Source: Kitasatospora cineracea
GTDB taxonomy: Bacteria > Actinomycetota > Actinomycetes > Streptomycetales > Streptomycetaceae
Assembly: GCF_003751605.1 (NCBI RefSeq)
Contig: NZ_RJVJ01000003.1
Span: 186,001 to 250,000 of the forward strand
Reading direction: 5' to 3'
Length of the DNA stretch: 64,000 nt
The notes beneath the pieces are model-generated. The model was not told the DNA's origin. It did no database searches and saw only the letters and a program-made list of their open reading frames with translations. The position numbers were made by a program, and so were the translations under genes. Below, piece after piece: positions 49,262 through 57,878 of this stretch (position 1 is the stretch's first letter; each line of letters opens with the position of its first letter).

Positions 49262-49954
49262 TCAGAGCGCCGACAACAGCAGCAGCAACCCGAACGGGGC
49301 CGCCCCCCAGGCCAGTCCGCGCAGCACGCCGCGCCGCACGGTGTCCGCGGCGGGCAGCGGGAGGGACGTCCGGGCCCGTACCCCGGAGCCGCCCCTGGCC
49401 TCTATCCCGGCCTCGGTCCCGGTCTTCGGCTGCGGGGCCAGCGGCAGCCCCATCTGCACGCCCGCCGCGGCCAGCGCGGGCGGCAGCAGGGTGAACGCCA
49501 GCCACAGCGGGTAGACGAAGCCCGGGTCCCGGTTCGAGACCGGGTCGTGGCCCGTAGCGGGGGCGATCTCCGCGACCGGCCAGGCCAGCAGCGCCAGCAG
49601 CGCGCCGAACGCCAGTGCCAGCACGGCCCCCGCCCACACCGCGCCCACCGGCCGGGAACGGTACTTCGGCGTCGCCGTCCGCAGCGCGCTGCCCGCCAGC
49701 ACCGCCGCCCCGTACCCGCCAAACACGGCCAGCCCGTCCCCGCGCAGCGCGTCCCGGACCCCGTCCGCCCCGTCGACCCCGTCCGCCAGCGCCCCGACGC
49801 CCCACGCCCCGGCCACCGCCGCCGCCAGGACCAGGACCACCGAGCCGGGCGCGGCGGTCCTGCCCCTGCCGCTGCCCGCGTCGCCACTGCCCGCATCGCC
49901 GTTGCCCGCATCGCCGTTGCCCGTGCTGCCGTTCACCGCGTCGCCGTTCGCCAT
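49262..49954 (-). CDS. Hypothetical membrane protein, streptomycete-type
   Basis: 230 aa. A low-complexity N-terminus with NGDAGNGDAGSGDAGSG repeats precedes about five hydrophobic segments (SVVLVLAAAVAGAWGVGALAD, AVFGGYGAAVLAGSAL, AVWAGAVLALAFGALLALLAW, LWLAFTLLPPALAAAGVQM, GLAWGAAPFGLLLLLSAL). ATG 49954 has no ribosome site; GTG 49963 is possible. It resembles the Gly-rich membrane proteins common in actinomycetes. No function can be proposed. Confidence 0.68.
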   Translation of the reverse strand: MANGDAVNGSTGNGDAGNGDAGSGDAGSGRGRTAAPGSVVLVLAAAVAGAWGVGALADGVDGADGVRDALRGDGLAVFGGYGAAVLAGSALRTATPKYRSRPVGAVWAGAVLALAFGALLALLAWPVAEIAPATGHDPVSNRDPGFVYPLWLAFTLLPPALAAAGVQMGLPLAPQPKTGTEAGIEARGGSGVRARTSLPLPAADTVRRGVLRGLAWGAAPFGLLLLLSAL

Positions 49955-49997
49955 GCCCGGCACGCTAACAGCGGCCCGGCTGCGGTGGGCGGGTGCG

Positions 49998-50825
49998 TCA
50001 GGCGGTGGTCGCGGTGTGCTCGGCCAGGAAGTCGGTGATCAGGGCCCGCCACTGCTCGGGCTGCTCGGCGAACGGCAGGTGGCCGGTGGGCAGTTCGGCC
50101 GTCCGGGCGCCGGGAATGCGGTCGGCGAGCTCGCGCTGCAGGGACGGCGAGACCAGCGGGTCGGCGGTGGTGGTGATCACCAGGGTGGGCGCCTGGACCC
50201 GGGCCAGGTCCGCGCGGACGTCGATCCGCCGCACCAGGTCGACCTGTTCGGGCGTGCCGGACGGGACGGTGGCGGCCACCGCGGCGATCGCCCCGCGCAG
50301 TGCGGCCGGGTCGAGGGCCTGCAGCGCGTCGGGGCCGAACGCGGCCAGGGTCAGGTGCTCGGCGAGCAGGTCGTGCGCGCCGGACGCGTACAGCTCGCCC
50401 CACAGCCGGGCGGCCAGGTCGAGCCGGGCGTCCCGGTGGGCGAAGGTCGCGGTCAGCACCAGGGCGACGACCCGCTCCGGGTGGCGGGCGGCGGCCCGGA
50501 CGGCGACCGGGCCGCCCAGCGAGAACCCGGCCAGGGCGAAGCGTTCGAGCCCCGCGGCGTCGGCGGCGGCGACCAGCTGGTCGGCCAGCTCGTCGGTGTC
50601 CAACGGGCCCGCGGCGCGCGGGGATCCGCCGCTGCCGGGCCAGTCGACGCCGACCACGGTGTGCCGGGCGGCCAGGCCGTCCAGCAGCGGCCCGTAGTTC
50701 GCGGCGGTGCCGCCGCCGGCGCCGTGGGCCAGCACCAGGCCGGGACCGGAGCCGAGCACGGTGCGGGCGAGCGGCGCGGGCGGGGTAAGCAGGACGGACG
50801 TGGTGGATGCGGTGGCGATGGACAT
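49998..50825 (-). CDS. Alpha/beta-fold hydrolase
   Basis: 275 aa. Catalytic Ser in LAGFSLGGPVAV, Asp in TTTADPLVSPS and His in LPTGHLPFAEQP; oxyanion region LAHGAGGGTAANYGPLL. It is divergent from a TetR gene with two operator-like sites between, so it is probably the inducible enzyme of a repressor/hydrolase pair. Substrate not evident. GGAGGGGG precedes the ATG. Confidence 0.9.
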   Translation of the reverse strand: MSIATASTTSVLLTPPAPLARTVLGSGPGLVLAHGAGGGTAANYGPLLDGLAARHTVVGVDWPGSGGSPRAAGPLDTDELADQLVAAADAAGLERFALAGFSLGGPVAVRAAARHPERVVALVLTATFAHRDARLDLAARLWGELYASGAHDLLAEHLTLAAFGPDALQALDPAALRGAIAAVAATVPSGTPEQVDLVRRIDVRADLARVQAPTLVITTTADPLVSPSLQRELADRIPGARTAELPTGHLPFAEQPEQWRALITDFLAEHTATTA

Positions 50826-50865
50826 GGGAGTTCCCCCTCCGGGCGCGGTGTGGCACCTGAATTCT

Positions 50866-50914
50866 GTAGCGGTCGCTACGAAATGACCGTAGCACGCTCT
50901 GTAGGGATCGCTAT
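50866..50914. promoter_or_regulatory. Two TetR operator sites in the hydrolase/tetR divergent promoter
   Basis: Site 1 GTAGCG-GT-CGCTAC (50866-50879) is a dyad with perfect 6-bp arms. Site 2 GTAGGGATCGCTAT (50901-50914) is a near copy 35 bp away. Both carry TGTAG on the left, and they flank the likely start points of both transcripts. Confidence 0.8.
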
Positions 50915-50926
50915 AGAATTACCGCC

Positions 50927-51661
50927 ATGGCCACCAAGGGACGCCCGCGCAGCTTCGACCGGGACGCCGCGCTCGACGCGGCACTGACCGAGTTCTGGCG
51001 CCACGGCTACGAGGCGACCTCGCTGTCCGGGCTCACCAGGGCGATGGGCATCAACCCGCCCAGCCTGTACGCGGCGTTCGGCGACAAGCGGCAGCTCTTC
51101 ACCGCCGCCGTCCAGCGCTACGCCGCCACCCACGGCAGCTACAGCGCCCGGGCGCTCGCCCGGCCGACCGCGCGCGAGGCCGTCGAGACGATGCTCGGAC
51201 TGGCCGCCGCCGGGTACGCCGAACCCGGCCACCCCCCGGGCTGCTTCGTGGTCGACGGCGCCACCAACACCACCGACGCCGCCCAGGACGTCCGGGAGGA
51301 ACTGCGCGCCCTCCGCGAGGGCGTCAAACAGGCCCTCGCCGCCCGGATCACCGCCGACGCCGCGGCCGGCCTACTGCCCCCCGTGACCCGGGACGAGGCG
51401 GACGGCCTCGCGGCCTTCTACGCCTCCGTCATCCAGGGCATGTCCACCCAGGCCCGCGACGGCGCCGACCGCGCCACCCTGGAACGCATCGCCGCCCTGG
51501 CCATGCGCGCCTGGCCGTCCGCCCCGGTGGGCATGGCGATCGCGGAGAGCCCGGTGGGCATGGCGATCGCGGAGAGCCCGGAGAGCGCGGCGGGCGCGGC
51601 GGGCGGCTGCGGTGACGACGGCGGGCGCGGGGCTCAGGGGCGGACGGCCACCGCGCCGTAG
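50927..51661 (+). CDS. TetR/AcrR family regulator with duplicated C-terminal tail
   Basis: 244 aa. The DNA-binding domain is GRPRSFDRDAALDAALTEFWRHGYEATSLSGLTRAMGINPPSLYAAFGDKRQLF. The ligand domain ends near residue 195 (LAMRAWPSAP), and then a 9-residue unit PVGMAIAES occurs twice before a Gly/Ala-rich tail. The tail overlaps the 3' end of the convergent methyltransferase gene by 28 bp. It probably represses the divergent hydrolase gene and itself. Confidence 0.9.
   Translation: MATKGRPRSFDRDAALDAALTEFWRHGYEATSLSGLTRAMGINPPSLYAAFGDKRQLFTAAVQRYAATHGSYSARALARPTAREAVETMLGLAAAGYAEPGHPPGCFVVDGATNTTDAAQDVREELRALREGVKQALAARITADAAAGLLPPVTRDEADGLAAFYASVIQGMSTQARDGADRATLERIAALAMRAWPSAPVGMAIAESPVGMAIAESPESAAGAAGGCGDDGGRGAQGRTATAP
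51523..51576 (+). repeat. 27-bp in-frame tandem duplication in the tetR tail
   Basis: Two identical units starting at 51523 and 51550 encode PVGMAIAES twice. Identity is complete, so the duplication is recent; it lengthens only the disordered tail of the regulator. Confidence 0.93.
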
Positions 51662-52473
51662 CAGGAGGCGCCGGCGTCGCTGATCCGCTCGGTGTCCTCC
51701 TCCAGCGAGGGGTTCCAGCGGGTGGTGGCGACGACGCCCGGGTCGAGGACGTCCCAGCCGGTGAAGAAGCGGCCGAACTCCTCGCTGGTGCAGGCCGCGA
51801 CGGGCGTGCCGGCGGCGGTGTAGACCTGGATCAGCCGGGTGGTCTCGTCGGGGGCGAAGTCGGGGGTGAGGTGGCTGATCACCAGCGCGGAGCCGCGGGG
51901 CAGCCGGGCCTTGAGGCCCTCGGTGATCCGGTGCGCGTCGTCCGGGACGAAGTGCAGCAGGGCGTTCATGCTGAGCGCGATCGGCTGCTCGAAGTCGAGG
52001 GTGCGGGCGGCGGCCTCGAGCAGTGCGTCGGGCTCGCGGACGTCGGCCTGGACGTAGGCGGTGACGCCCTGTTCGGTGCCGTGCAGCAGGGCCTGGGCGT
52101 GCAGCAGCACGATCGGGTCGTTGTCGGCGTAGACCACCGCGGCGTCCGGGACGACCTGCTGGGCGACCTCGTGCAGGTTGGGGGAGGTGGGGATGCCGGT
52201 GCCGATGTCGAGGAACTGCCGGATGCCGGAGCGGGCGAGCAGGCGCGTCGAGCGGCGCATGAAGGCGCGGTTGGCGCGGGCGGCGGAGCGGGCGTAGGGG
52301 AAGACGGCCAGGGCACGGCCGGCGGCCTCCCGGTCGGCGGGGAAGTTGGTCGTCCCGCCGAGGTAGAAGTCGTACATCCGGGCCGAGTGCGCCAGGTGGA
52401 TGTCGAGGTTGACCTCGACGCCGTCGCCCCGGCCGCCGTTGCTGCCGCTCCGGTCGCGTGCGTCCGTTGTCAC
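51634..52473 (-). CDS. SAM-dependent methyltransferase of the DUF574/PF04672 type
   Basis: 279 aa from GTG 52473, which has AGGGGGAG 5 nt upstream. The family pattern is clear: HLAHSARMYDFYLGGTTNFPADREAAGRAL, FMRRSTRLLARSGIRQFLDIGTGIPTSPNLHEVAQ, VVYADNDPIVLLHAQALL. These proteins are numerous in Streptomyces and often found with regulators; the methyl acceptor is unknown. Confidence 0.9.
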   Translation of the reverse strand: MTTDARDRSGSNGGRGDGVEVNLDIHLAHSARMYDFYLGGTTNFPADREAAGRALAVFPYARSAARANRAFMRRSTRLLARSGIRQFLDIGTGIPTSPNLHEVAQQVVPDAAVVYADNDPIVLLHAQALLHGTEQGVTAYVQADVREPDALLEAAARTLDFEQPIALSMNALLHFVPDDAHRITEGLKARLPRGSALVISHLTPDFAPDETTRLIQVYTAAGTPVAACTSEEFGRFFTGWDVLDPGVVATTRWNPSLEEDTERISDAGASCYGAVAVRP

Positions 52474-52772
52474 GAGCTCCCCCTGATCGTCCGTCACTCC
52501 GCTCACTCCGCCCACTATGCCCATACGTACGAACCGACAATCAAGGGTGGTTGCCCGTCGCGGGCGCTCCGCCGGGCGGAACGGTCGGAATCGATCAGGG
52601 GGCGATCGGATCCGGTCGGGGCGCCGAACAGTCGGATTTTCCGTCGGAACGACTTATGTCTGATCTTGAAACCTCTTGTGCCGGATTACCATCTCGACAC
52701 CTGATGCGCCTTAATGTTCCTACCGGGAAAGCGAGTTCCGGCGACCCGGGGCCGCTGGGGAGGAGTGTGGGC

Positions 52773-53333
52773 GTGAACGAGAGCGAGTGGGCGGTGGGCG
52801 ACCGGCACCGCCTGACGTTCGACGCATTCTGCGATACCCACCACCGGACGTGGACCGGCTTCGCCGGTGCGCGCCTGGGCGACCCGGCCGTTGCGCGCGG
52901 CGCGGTGGAACTCGCCAAGAGCCGGGTGTGGCGGGAGTGGCCGCGGATCCTGCGCGAGCAGTTCCCGGCCTTCCAGGCCTGGACGATCCTCAAGGAGGAG
53001 GTCGGCGCGGCCCTGCTGCAGCGGATGATGGACGGCGCACCGCCGCCGCCCCCGGAACACGTCCCGCTCTGGGTCTGCGCGGTGCGGATCGCCGCCGAGC
53101 GCGCCCAGCACCTGCCGGAGACCGACGGCAGCCACCGGGAGCTGTACGCCGCGCTGCGCGGACTCTCCGAGCGCCGCCACGACGTGGTCCTGCTGCGCTA
53201 CCTGCTCGGCCTGACGGACCGGCAGATCGCCGACTGCCTGGCCACCACCGAGGCCAACGTCCGCTCCACCGCCGCCCAGGCCCTCGCCCGGCTGGCCGCG
53301 GCCCTCGGCGCCCGGAGCGGGGAACCCCGATGA
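52773..53333 (+). CDS. Divergent ECF-type sigma factor
   Basis: 186 aa from GTG 52773 with GGGGAGGAG upstream. The C-terminal part is a clear sigma region 4: YAALRGLSERRHDVVLLRYLLGLTDRQIADCLATTEANVRSTAAQALARLAAAL. The region 2 (FDAFCDTHHRTWTGFAGARLGDPAVARGAVELAKSRVWREWPRIL) is weakly conserved, so core RNA polymerase binding may differ from standard ECF factors. Its stop overlaps the start of a partner gene. No anti-sigma factor with a membrane helix is present. Confidence 0.78.
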   Translation: MNESEWAVGDRHRLTFDAFCDTHHRTWTGFAGARLGDPAVARGAVELAKSRVWREWPRILREQFPAFQAWTILKEEVGAALLQRMMDGAPPPPPEHVPLWVCAVRIAAERAQHLPETDGSHRELYAALRGLSERRHDVVLLRYLLGLTDRQIADCLATTEANVRSTAAQALARLAAALGARSGEPR

Positions 53334-53989
53334 CCACCGGACGCGACAGTCTCCCCTCGCCCACCCGGCCGCCCCGCCCCTGCCCGGGCGGCCCGACCGG
53401 ACCGGACGACCCGGAAGGCCCGGCCGTCTCCTGGGACCGGCTGCTCACCGCCCCCCGGCCGTTCCCCTCCGAACACCTCCAGGCCGCCCACGAACTCGAC
53501 CTCGCCACCTCCCTGGTCCTGGCCATGCCCACCGCCGCCGCCTCGCTGGACCTGCTGGTCAACGACGCGCACATCCACCCCGAGGGCGCCCTCGTCCTCG
53601 GCGCGCTGCTGTACGTCGCCCACCATCGCGAAGGCGCCCAGTTCTGGTGGCAGTTCGCGGCCGGCGGCGGCTCCTACACCGCCGCGTCCTGCCTGAGCCT
53701 GCTGCACCGCAGCCTCGGCGAGTTCCTCGACGCCGAGGTCTGGCGTCGCCAGGCCGAGAACCTGGCGGCCGGCCCCCGCCCGTCGCAACCCGTCCTCGGC
53801 GGCCGCGACACGCTGCTCCCGGCCGGCGTCCTCGCCGAGATCCTCGCGCTGTGCCACGAGGGCCTCGACGTCCGGCTCCCGCCCCGGCTGGCCGCCGTGA
53901 TCCACCAGCTCCCGGTGGACTGCGACGACCTCGAGTACGGCGAACTCCCGCAGGTGAGCAGCACCCTGGTCCGCGACCTGGCCCGCTGA
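53330..53989 (+). CDS. Partner protein of the sigma factor, unknown function
   Basis: 219 aa, overlapping the sigma gene by ATGA, so translation is coupled. It has a Pro-rich N-terminus, then a helical domain (LQAAHELDLATSLVLAMPTAAASLDLLVNDAHIHPEGALVLGALLYVAHHREGAQFWWQFAAGGGSYTAASCLSLLHRSLGEF). No zinc-type anti-sigma motif (HxxxCxxC) and no membrane helix are seen. The composition suggests a TPR-like fold. It could be a regulator of the sigma factor, by context only. Confidence 0.72.
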   Translation: MTTGRDSLPSPTRPPRPCPGGPTGPDDPEGPAVSWDRLLTAPRPFPSEHLQAAHELDLATSLVLAMPTAAASLDLLVNDAHIHPEGALVLGALLYVAHHREGAQFWWQFAAGGGSYTAASCLSLLHRSLGEFLDAEVWRRQAENLAAGPRPSQPVLGGRDTLLPAGVLAEILALCHEGLDVRLPPRLAAVIHQLPVDCDDLEYGELPQVSSTLVRDLAR

Positions 53990-54101
53990 ACACCGGCCCC
54001 ACCAGGGCGCTCCGGTCCCACCCGGGCGGTCCGACCGGCCGTCAGGACGCCGGAGCGGACCGGTCGTCAGGGCGCTGGCGGCCGGGGCTACCCTTTCGAT
54101 C

Positions 54102-54713
54102 ATGGCTATGACACCTGACGAGTTCTACGACCACGCGCGCGCCGCCGCCGACGGCGAACTCCGGCTCCCGCTCGCCCGGATGACCGGCTGGGACATCAGC
54201 CCGTTCGAGCCGGAGGGGCTGCGGGTCTCGCCGCTGCGCCCGCCGGTGCTGCCCGAGCCGCCGCGGCACGGCGAGGACCCGGCGGACTGCGGGATGTGCC
54301 GGGCCCGCGACGAGGGCCTGTGGTTCACCGACCACTGGCGGCTGGACCGGGTCGCGGGCGTCGGCGTGCCACTGGCCCTGATGCTGTACCCGCGCGACCA
54401 CTACGACCTGGCGGAACTCCCCGACGAACTGGCCGCCGAACTGGGCGTGCTCACCACCCGCATCGTCCGCCACGTCCAGGCCCTGCCGCACGTCTCCCGG
54501 GCCCACGTCTACCGCCTGGGCGACGGCGCCGCCCACCTGCACCTCTGGTTCTTCGCCCGCCCGGCGGGCCAGCTCCAACTGTTCGGCTCCTGGCTGCCCG
54601 TCTGGGACGACCTGCTGCCGGAGTACCCGGCCGACGCGGCCCGGGCGGACGCGGAGACCGTCGCCGACGCCCTGACCGCCTCCTACGGCGGCCGCCGCAC
54701 GGCGACCGCCTGA
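54102..54713 (+). CDS. HIT-like (histidine triad superfamily) protein
   Basis: 203 aa. GDGAAHLHLWFFARP resembles the H-x-H-x-x-x HIT/GalT nucleotide-binding motif, and CGMCRARDEGLWFTDHWRL resembles the N-terminal zinc and substrate segment of HIT proteins. Middle strands VPLALMLYPRDHYDLAELPDEL match the HIT 'PxxHxxxLxxL' region. It probably hydrolyses or transfers nucleotides, but the third His of the triad is not obvious. Confidence 0.7.
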   Translation: MAMTPDEFYDHARAAADGELRLPLARMTGWDISPFEPEGLRVSPLRPPVLPEPPRHGEDPADCGMCRARDEGLWFTDHWRLDRVAGVGVPLALMLYPRDHYDLAELPDELAAELGVLTTRIVRHVQALPHVSRAHVYRLGDGAAHLHLWFFARPAGQLQLFGSWLPVWDDLLPEYPADAARADAETVADALTASYGGRRTATA

Positions 54714-54737
54714 CCGACTGCCCGCCGCCCGCGCCGC

Positions 54738-55166
54738 TCAGCCCCTGAGCGCCACCACCAGCGCGCAGCCGAACACGGCCGTCACCCAGGTCCACAGCAC
54801 CGACAGGGCGACGTGGGCGGCGGTCCGCAGCCGGTCGCCGCGCCACAACTCCGTTGAGAACACCGTGAACTGGAAGATCCAGCGCAGGCCCCAGAAGAGC
54901 GTCTGCGCGGCCAGCAGGACAGTGCCGAGCCGGCCCCCGGCGAGCAGATCCGGGGCGAGCAGCAGCGGCAGCAGGCCGAGCAGGACGCAGGTCAGGGCGA
55001 TGAAGAAGAGGTGCGCGTAGGAGACCTGACGGGTCAGCAGGGTGGTCCCGGCGAGGTCGGACGGCCAGCCGATGAGCCGCGGCAGGACGGCGTGGAACGC
55101 GCCCATCACGATCAGGGCCGCACCCACCAGGCGCAGTTGGCCTTCCAGGGTGAGCAGGTGGGTCAC
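54738..55166 (-). CDS. Small four-helix membrane protein, last gene of the overlapping operon
   Basis: 142 aa from GTG 55166, overlapping the preceding methyltransferase by 4 bp. Hydrophobic helices: LVGAALIVMGAFHAVLPRL, VSYAHLFFIALTCVLLGLLPLLLAP, LGTVLLAAQTLFWGLRWIFQFTVF, TAAHVALSVLWTWVTAVFGCALVVAL. I do not recognise a named family; it may be an integral partner of the lipid-like pathway encoded upstream. Confidence 0.78.
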   Translation of the reverse strand: MTHLLTLEGQLRLVGAALIVMGAFHAVLPRLIGWPSDLAGTTLLTRQVSYAHLFFIALTCVLLGLLPLLLAPDLLAGGRLGTVLLAAQTLFWGLRWIFQFTVFSTELWRGDRLRTAAHVALSVLWTWVTAVFGCALVVALRG

Positions 55167-56119
55167 GGTGCGAGGCGCTTTCCGGTCGGGGCGGGGGAGT
55201 CGGAGGCCAGGGTGGTGGCGGTGGTGGTGGCGGTGGCGGTGGCGGTGGCGGCGGGCGGGGTGGTTGCGGGTGGGGCGGCGAAGACGAAGGCGGTGACGAG
55301 ACCGCCGATCCGCCGCTGCGCGACGAGGTGCAGGCCCGCCCCGGCCGCGGCCCGCAGCCAGGTCCGCCGGGGGAAGAAGTGCTGGGCGCCGGGGCCGTAG
55401 ACCGCGGTGTTGGCGGCGTCCCGCAGGTGCTCGACCAGGACGAGGCGACCCCCGGGGCGCAGCACCCGGGCGCATTCGGCGAAGAGCTCGTGCCGGTCGC
55501 CGGTCCGGCGCAGCTCGTGGGCGGCGAAGACGGCGAGGACGGTGTCGGTCGTGCCGGTGGCCGCGGGCAGGTGGTCGGGGCGTCCGGGAAGGGTGCGCGG
55601 GGCGGGCGGCACGTGGCGGCGGGCCCGGCGGATCGAGCCCTCGGTCATGAGGGCGGGGTCGTAGAGGTCCACCACGGTCTGGGGGTGCTGCGGCCAGCGG
55701 GCCGCCACCGGCCGGCCGGCCTCGTCGAGGCCGGAGGAGAGGACCAGGTGCTCGCCCGGGCCGGCGGGCAGCAGTTCCTCCAGCCAGTCGAAGGTGCGCA
55801 GTTCCGAGCGGTCGTAGACCCACCAGGTGGCGGCCGTGCTGCTGGTCAGCAGGGCGGCCGCCGCGGCCGCGCCCGCCCGGGCGAGTGCGGCCGCGGGCCG
55901 GGGGAGCCGGTGCGAGAGCGCGAGGCCCGCCCCGGCGGCGAGGCAGCCCGCCGCGTACAGGGGCCAGTTGTAGCGGACGACCTCCCGCACGCCGGAGAAA
56001 CGAACCGGTTCCTCCCGAACCGGTTCCTCCCGGCCCACCTCCTCCCGGACCGCCTCCTCCCGGGCCGCCTCCTCCCGGACCGCGCGGGTGCTCCGCTGCT
56101 CCGCCGTGGCCCGCCTCAT
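55163..56119 (-). CDS. Membrane-anchored SAM-dependent methyltransferase
   Basis: 318 aa. The N-terminus has REEAVREEVGREEPVREEP repeats (charged, likely helical), then two hydrophobic helices (YAAGCLAAGAGLALSHRL, ALARAGAAAAAALLTSSTAATWW) and a methyltransferase domain with DTVLAVFAAHELRRTGDRHELFAECARVLRPGGRLVLVEHLRD, a typical motif II/III stretch. The motif I region is unusual (LLPAGPGEHLVLSSGLDE). The C-terminus has a low-complexity TATATATTTATT run. It could methylate the product of the upstream BtaA-like enzyme. Confidence 0.8.
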   Translation of the reverse strand: MRRATAEQRSTRAVREEAAREEAVREEVGREEPVREEPVRFSGVREVVRYNWPLYAAGCLAAGAGLALSHRLPRPAAALARAGAAAAAALLTSSTAATWWVYDRSELRTFDWLEELLPAGPGEHLVLSSGLDEAGRPVAARWPQHPQTVVDLYDPALMTEGSIRRARRHVPPAPRTLPGRPDHLPAATGTTDTVLAVFAAHELRRTGDRHELFAECARVLRPGGRLVLVEHLRDAANTAVYGPGAQHFFPRRTWLRAAAGAGLHLVAQRRIGGLVTAFVFAAPPATTPPAATATATATTTATTLASDSPAPTGKRLAP

Positions 56120-56898
56120 CGTTCGGCCCCGTTCTCGGCGCGGCGCAGACCGGCGTCCCAGCCGTAGTCGAGGTCGGCGACGTGGAAGGCGTTGGCGAGC
56201 ACGGGTGCCGTTCCGGCGAAGGGGCCGTGCTGGAAGAAGGTGGGCGGGGTCGGCAGTTCGACGGCCACCGGGGTCGGCTCCCAGTGGGTCCGGACGGCCT
56301 TGACCACGATCATCGATCCGGTCCGGGGCTCGTGCTCGAAGGTGTAGGGCAGCGGACCGGCGAAGCGCCGGGCGTCCTTGGCGCAGGCGAACGGGCTGCC
56401 GGCGGGCAGGTCCGCGGGGGCGCCCGCGAGGTCGGCCCGCACGTGCAGGTCGGCCCGGCCGTCGCGGCTGAGGACCCGGAACTCCAGGGTGTCGCCGACG
56501 ACCCGGCTGCCGATCCGGGCGAGCCGGTAGTGGTAGCGGGTGAGCAGGTTGCCGCCGACGGCCATGGTGCGGCTGTCGGTGTCGCTGCGCAGGATCTTCA
56601 GCCCGCGCATGGTCCGTCCCCCGGGCGTGGGGAAGCGGGTGAAGATCCGGTACCCGGTGAGGATCAGGTCGGCGCCGAGGCCGGCGGGCAGGAAGGCGGG
56701 CCGCAGGTCCCGGGTGTCCACCAGGGCCGCGGCGACGAACCCGTGCTCGGTGCCGGCGGGGTCGGTGTAGGTGTCGAGGGCGAGCCCCGGCGGCAGCAGC
56801 GGTTCCAGGACCTGCGGCGGCAGGGCGTAGGTGAGGACCAGCGAGTGGGCGAAGCGGGTCCGCATCGGGACGGGGTGGCGCTGCAGCAGGTGCTTCAT
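56116..56898 (-). CDS. DUF2071/acetoacetate-decarboxylase-fold protein
   Basis: 260 aa. HPVPMRTRFAHSLVLTYALPPQVLEPLLPPGLALDTYTDPAGTEHGFVAAALVDT and the TMRGLKILRSDTDS...LTRYHY segments are typical of DUF2071 proteins, which share the acetoacetate decarboxylase fold. The catalytic Lys position cannot be certified by eye. Overlaps both neighbours by 4 bp. Function unknown; in this operon it may bind a hydrophobic keto or acyl intermediate. Confidence 0.83.
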   Translation of the reverse strand: MKHLLQRHPVPMRTRFAHSLVLTYALPPQVLEPLLPPGLALDTYTDPAGTEHGFVAAALVDTRDLRPAFLPAGLGADLILTGYRIFTRFPTPGGRTMRGLKILRSDTDSRTMAVGGNLLTRYHYRLARIGSRVVGDTLEFRVLSRDGRADLHVRADLAGAPADLPAGSPFACAKDARRFAGPLPYTFEHEPRTGSMIVVKAVRTHWEPTPVAVELPTPPTFFQHGPFAGTAPVLANAFHVADLDYGWDAGLRRAENGAER

Positions 56899-57878
56899 CG
56901 GGCCCTCGCTCCGTCCGTTCCGGTGCGGACGACCCGCACCACGCCCCAGATCATCGACCGGTCCTCGGCGGCCTGCCCGGCCCCGCCGGGGCCCGGTTCG
57001 CGCAGGCTGCGCACCACCGCGGTCCCGCCCGGGCGCACCGCGTGCTCGACGGCGGCGCGCAGCCGCCGGGCGAAGCGCGGGCCGGGGCCGTCGACCACGT
57101 TGGAGAGCGTCACCGCGTCGTAGCTCCCGGCGGCGCACCGCTCCAGGTGCTCGACGACCTCGCCCCGCACCAGCCGCACCCGCCCCGGGCCGACCGGGGC
57201 CGCGGCCGCGCCGGGGCGTTCGCGGCCGAGCAGCAGCCGCCAGGCCCAGTCGTTGGCGGCGTTGGGGTGCCGGGCCACGGTCCGGGCGATCCTGCGCAGC
57301 AGCACCTCGTCGAAGCCGCGCGGAAGCACGCACCGGAAGCCCGGGCGCAGGACGGTGGCGAGCGCCCCGGCGGGCCGCAGGGCGGCGGCGGCCAGCAGCC
57401 GCAGCCCGGGCCCGTCGAACTCGGCCGTCCAGCGGCGCCGTTGCTCGTCGGGGTCGTCCAGGCGCAGGAAACCGGCGACGGCCGCGGGCCGCCAGCCGGG
57501 CAGCAGGGCCGCGGCGGCGGTCCGGCCCAGGCCGGTCAGCCGCTCGGCGGTGCCGGTCGCGGCGGGCGCCCCGTCCTCCAGCCGGGTCCTGGCGTAGGCG
57601 AGCTGGACCGGGTTCAGGTCGAGGGCGGTGACCTCGTACCCGGCCGCGGCGAGCGCGGCCGCGGTGTCCCCGGCGGACGCGATGCACAGCACCCGGGCGC
57701 CGGGCGGCGGGAAGGCGGCGAGTTCCACGGCCGGGTCCTCGTACATGCGGCCGAACAGCACCCGGGGGCGGCCGGCGGGCCCGGCGAGCAGGCGGCCCGT
57801 CCGCCACGGCGTACCGGCGGCGGGGTCCGGGGTGCGCGGTGCGGCTGCGGAGCGGTGGGTGAGGAAGGAAGGGCTCAT
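56895..57878 (-). CDS. BtaA-like (DUF3419) aminocarboxypropyltransferase-family protein
   Basis: 327 aa from ATG 57878. VLFGRMYEDPAVELAAFPPPGARVLCIASAGDTAAALAAAGYEVTALDLNPVQLAYARTRL is the typical BtaA/DUF3419 SAM-binding start, and SYDAVTLSNVVDGPGPRFARRL a second conserved stretch. BtaA transfers the 3-amino-3-carboxypropyl group of SAM to diacylglycerol, the first step to betaine lipids. Shorter than classical BtaA (about 400 aa), so its acceptor may differ. Overlaps both neighbours by 4 bp. Confidence 0.8.
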   Translation of the reverse strand: MSPSFLTHRSAAAPRTPDPAAGTPWRTGRLLAGPAGRPRVLFGRMYEDPAVELAAFPPPGARVLCIASAGDTAAALAAAGYEVTALDLNPVQLAYARTRLEDGAPAATGTAERLTGLGRTAAAALLPGWRPAAVAGFLRLDDPDEQRRRWTAEFDGPGLRLLAAAALRPAGALATVLRPGFRCVLPRGFDEVLLRRIARTVARHPNAANDWAWRLLLGRERPGAAAAPVGPGRVRLVRGEVVEHLERCAAGSYDAVTLSNVVDGPGPRFARRLRAAVEHAVRPGGTAVVRSLREPGPGGAGQAAEDRSMIWGVVRVVRTGTDGARAR

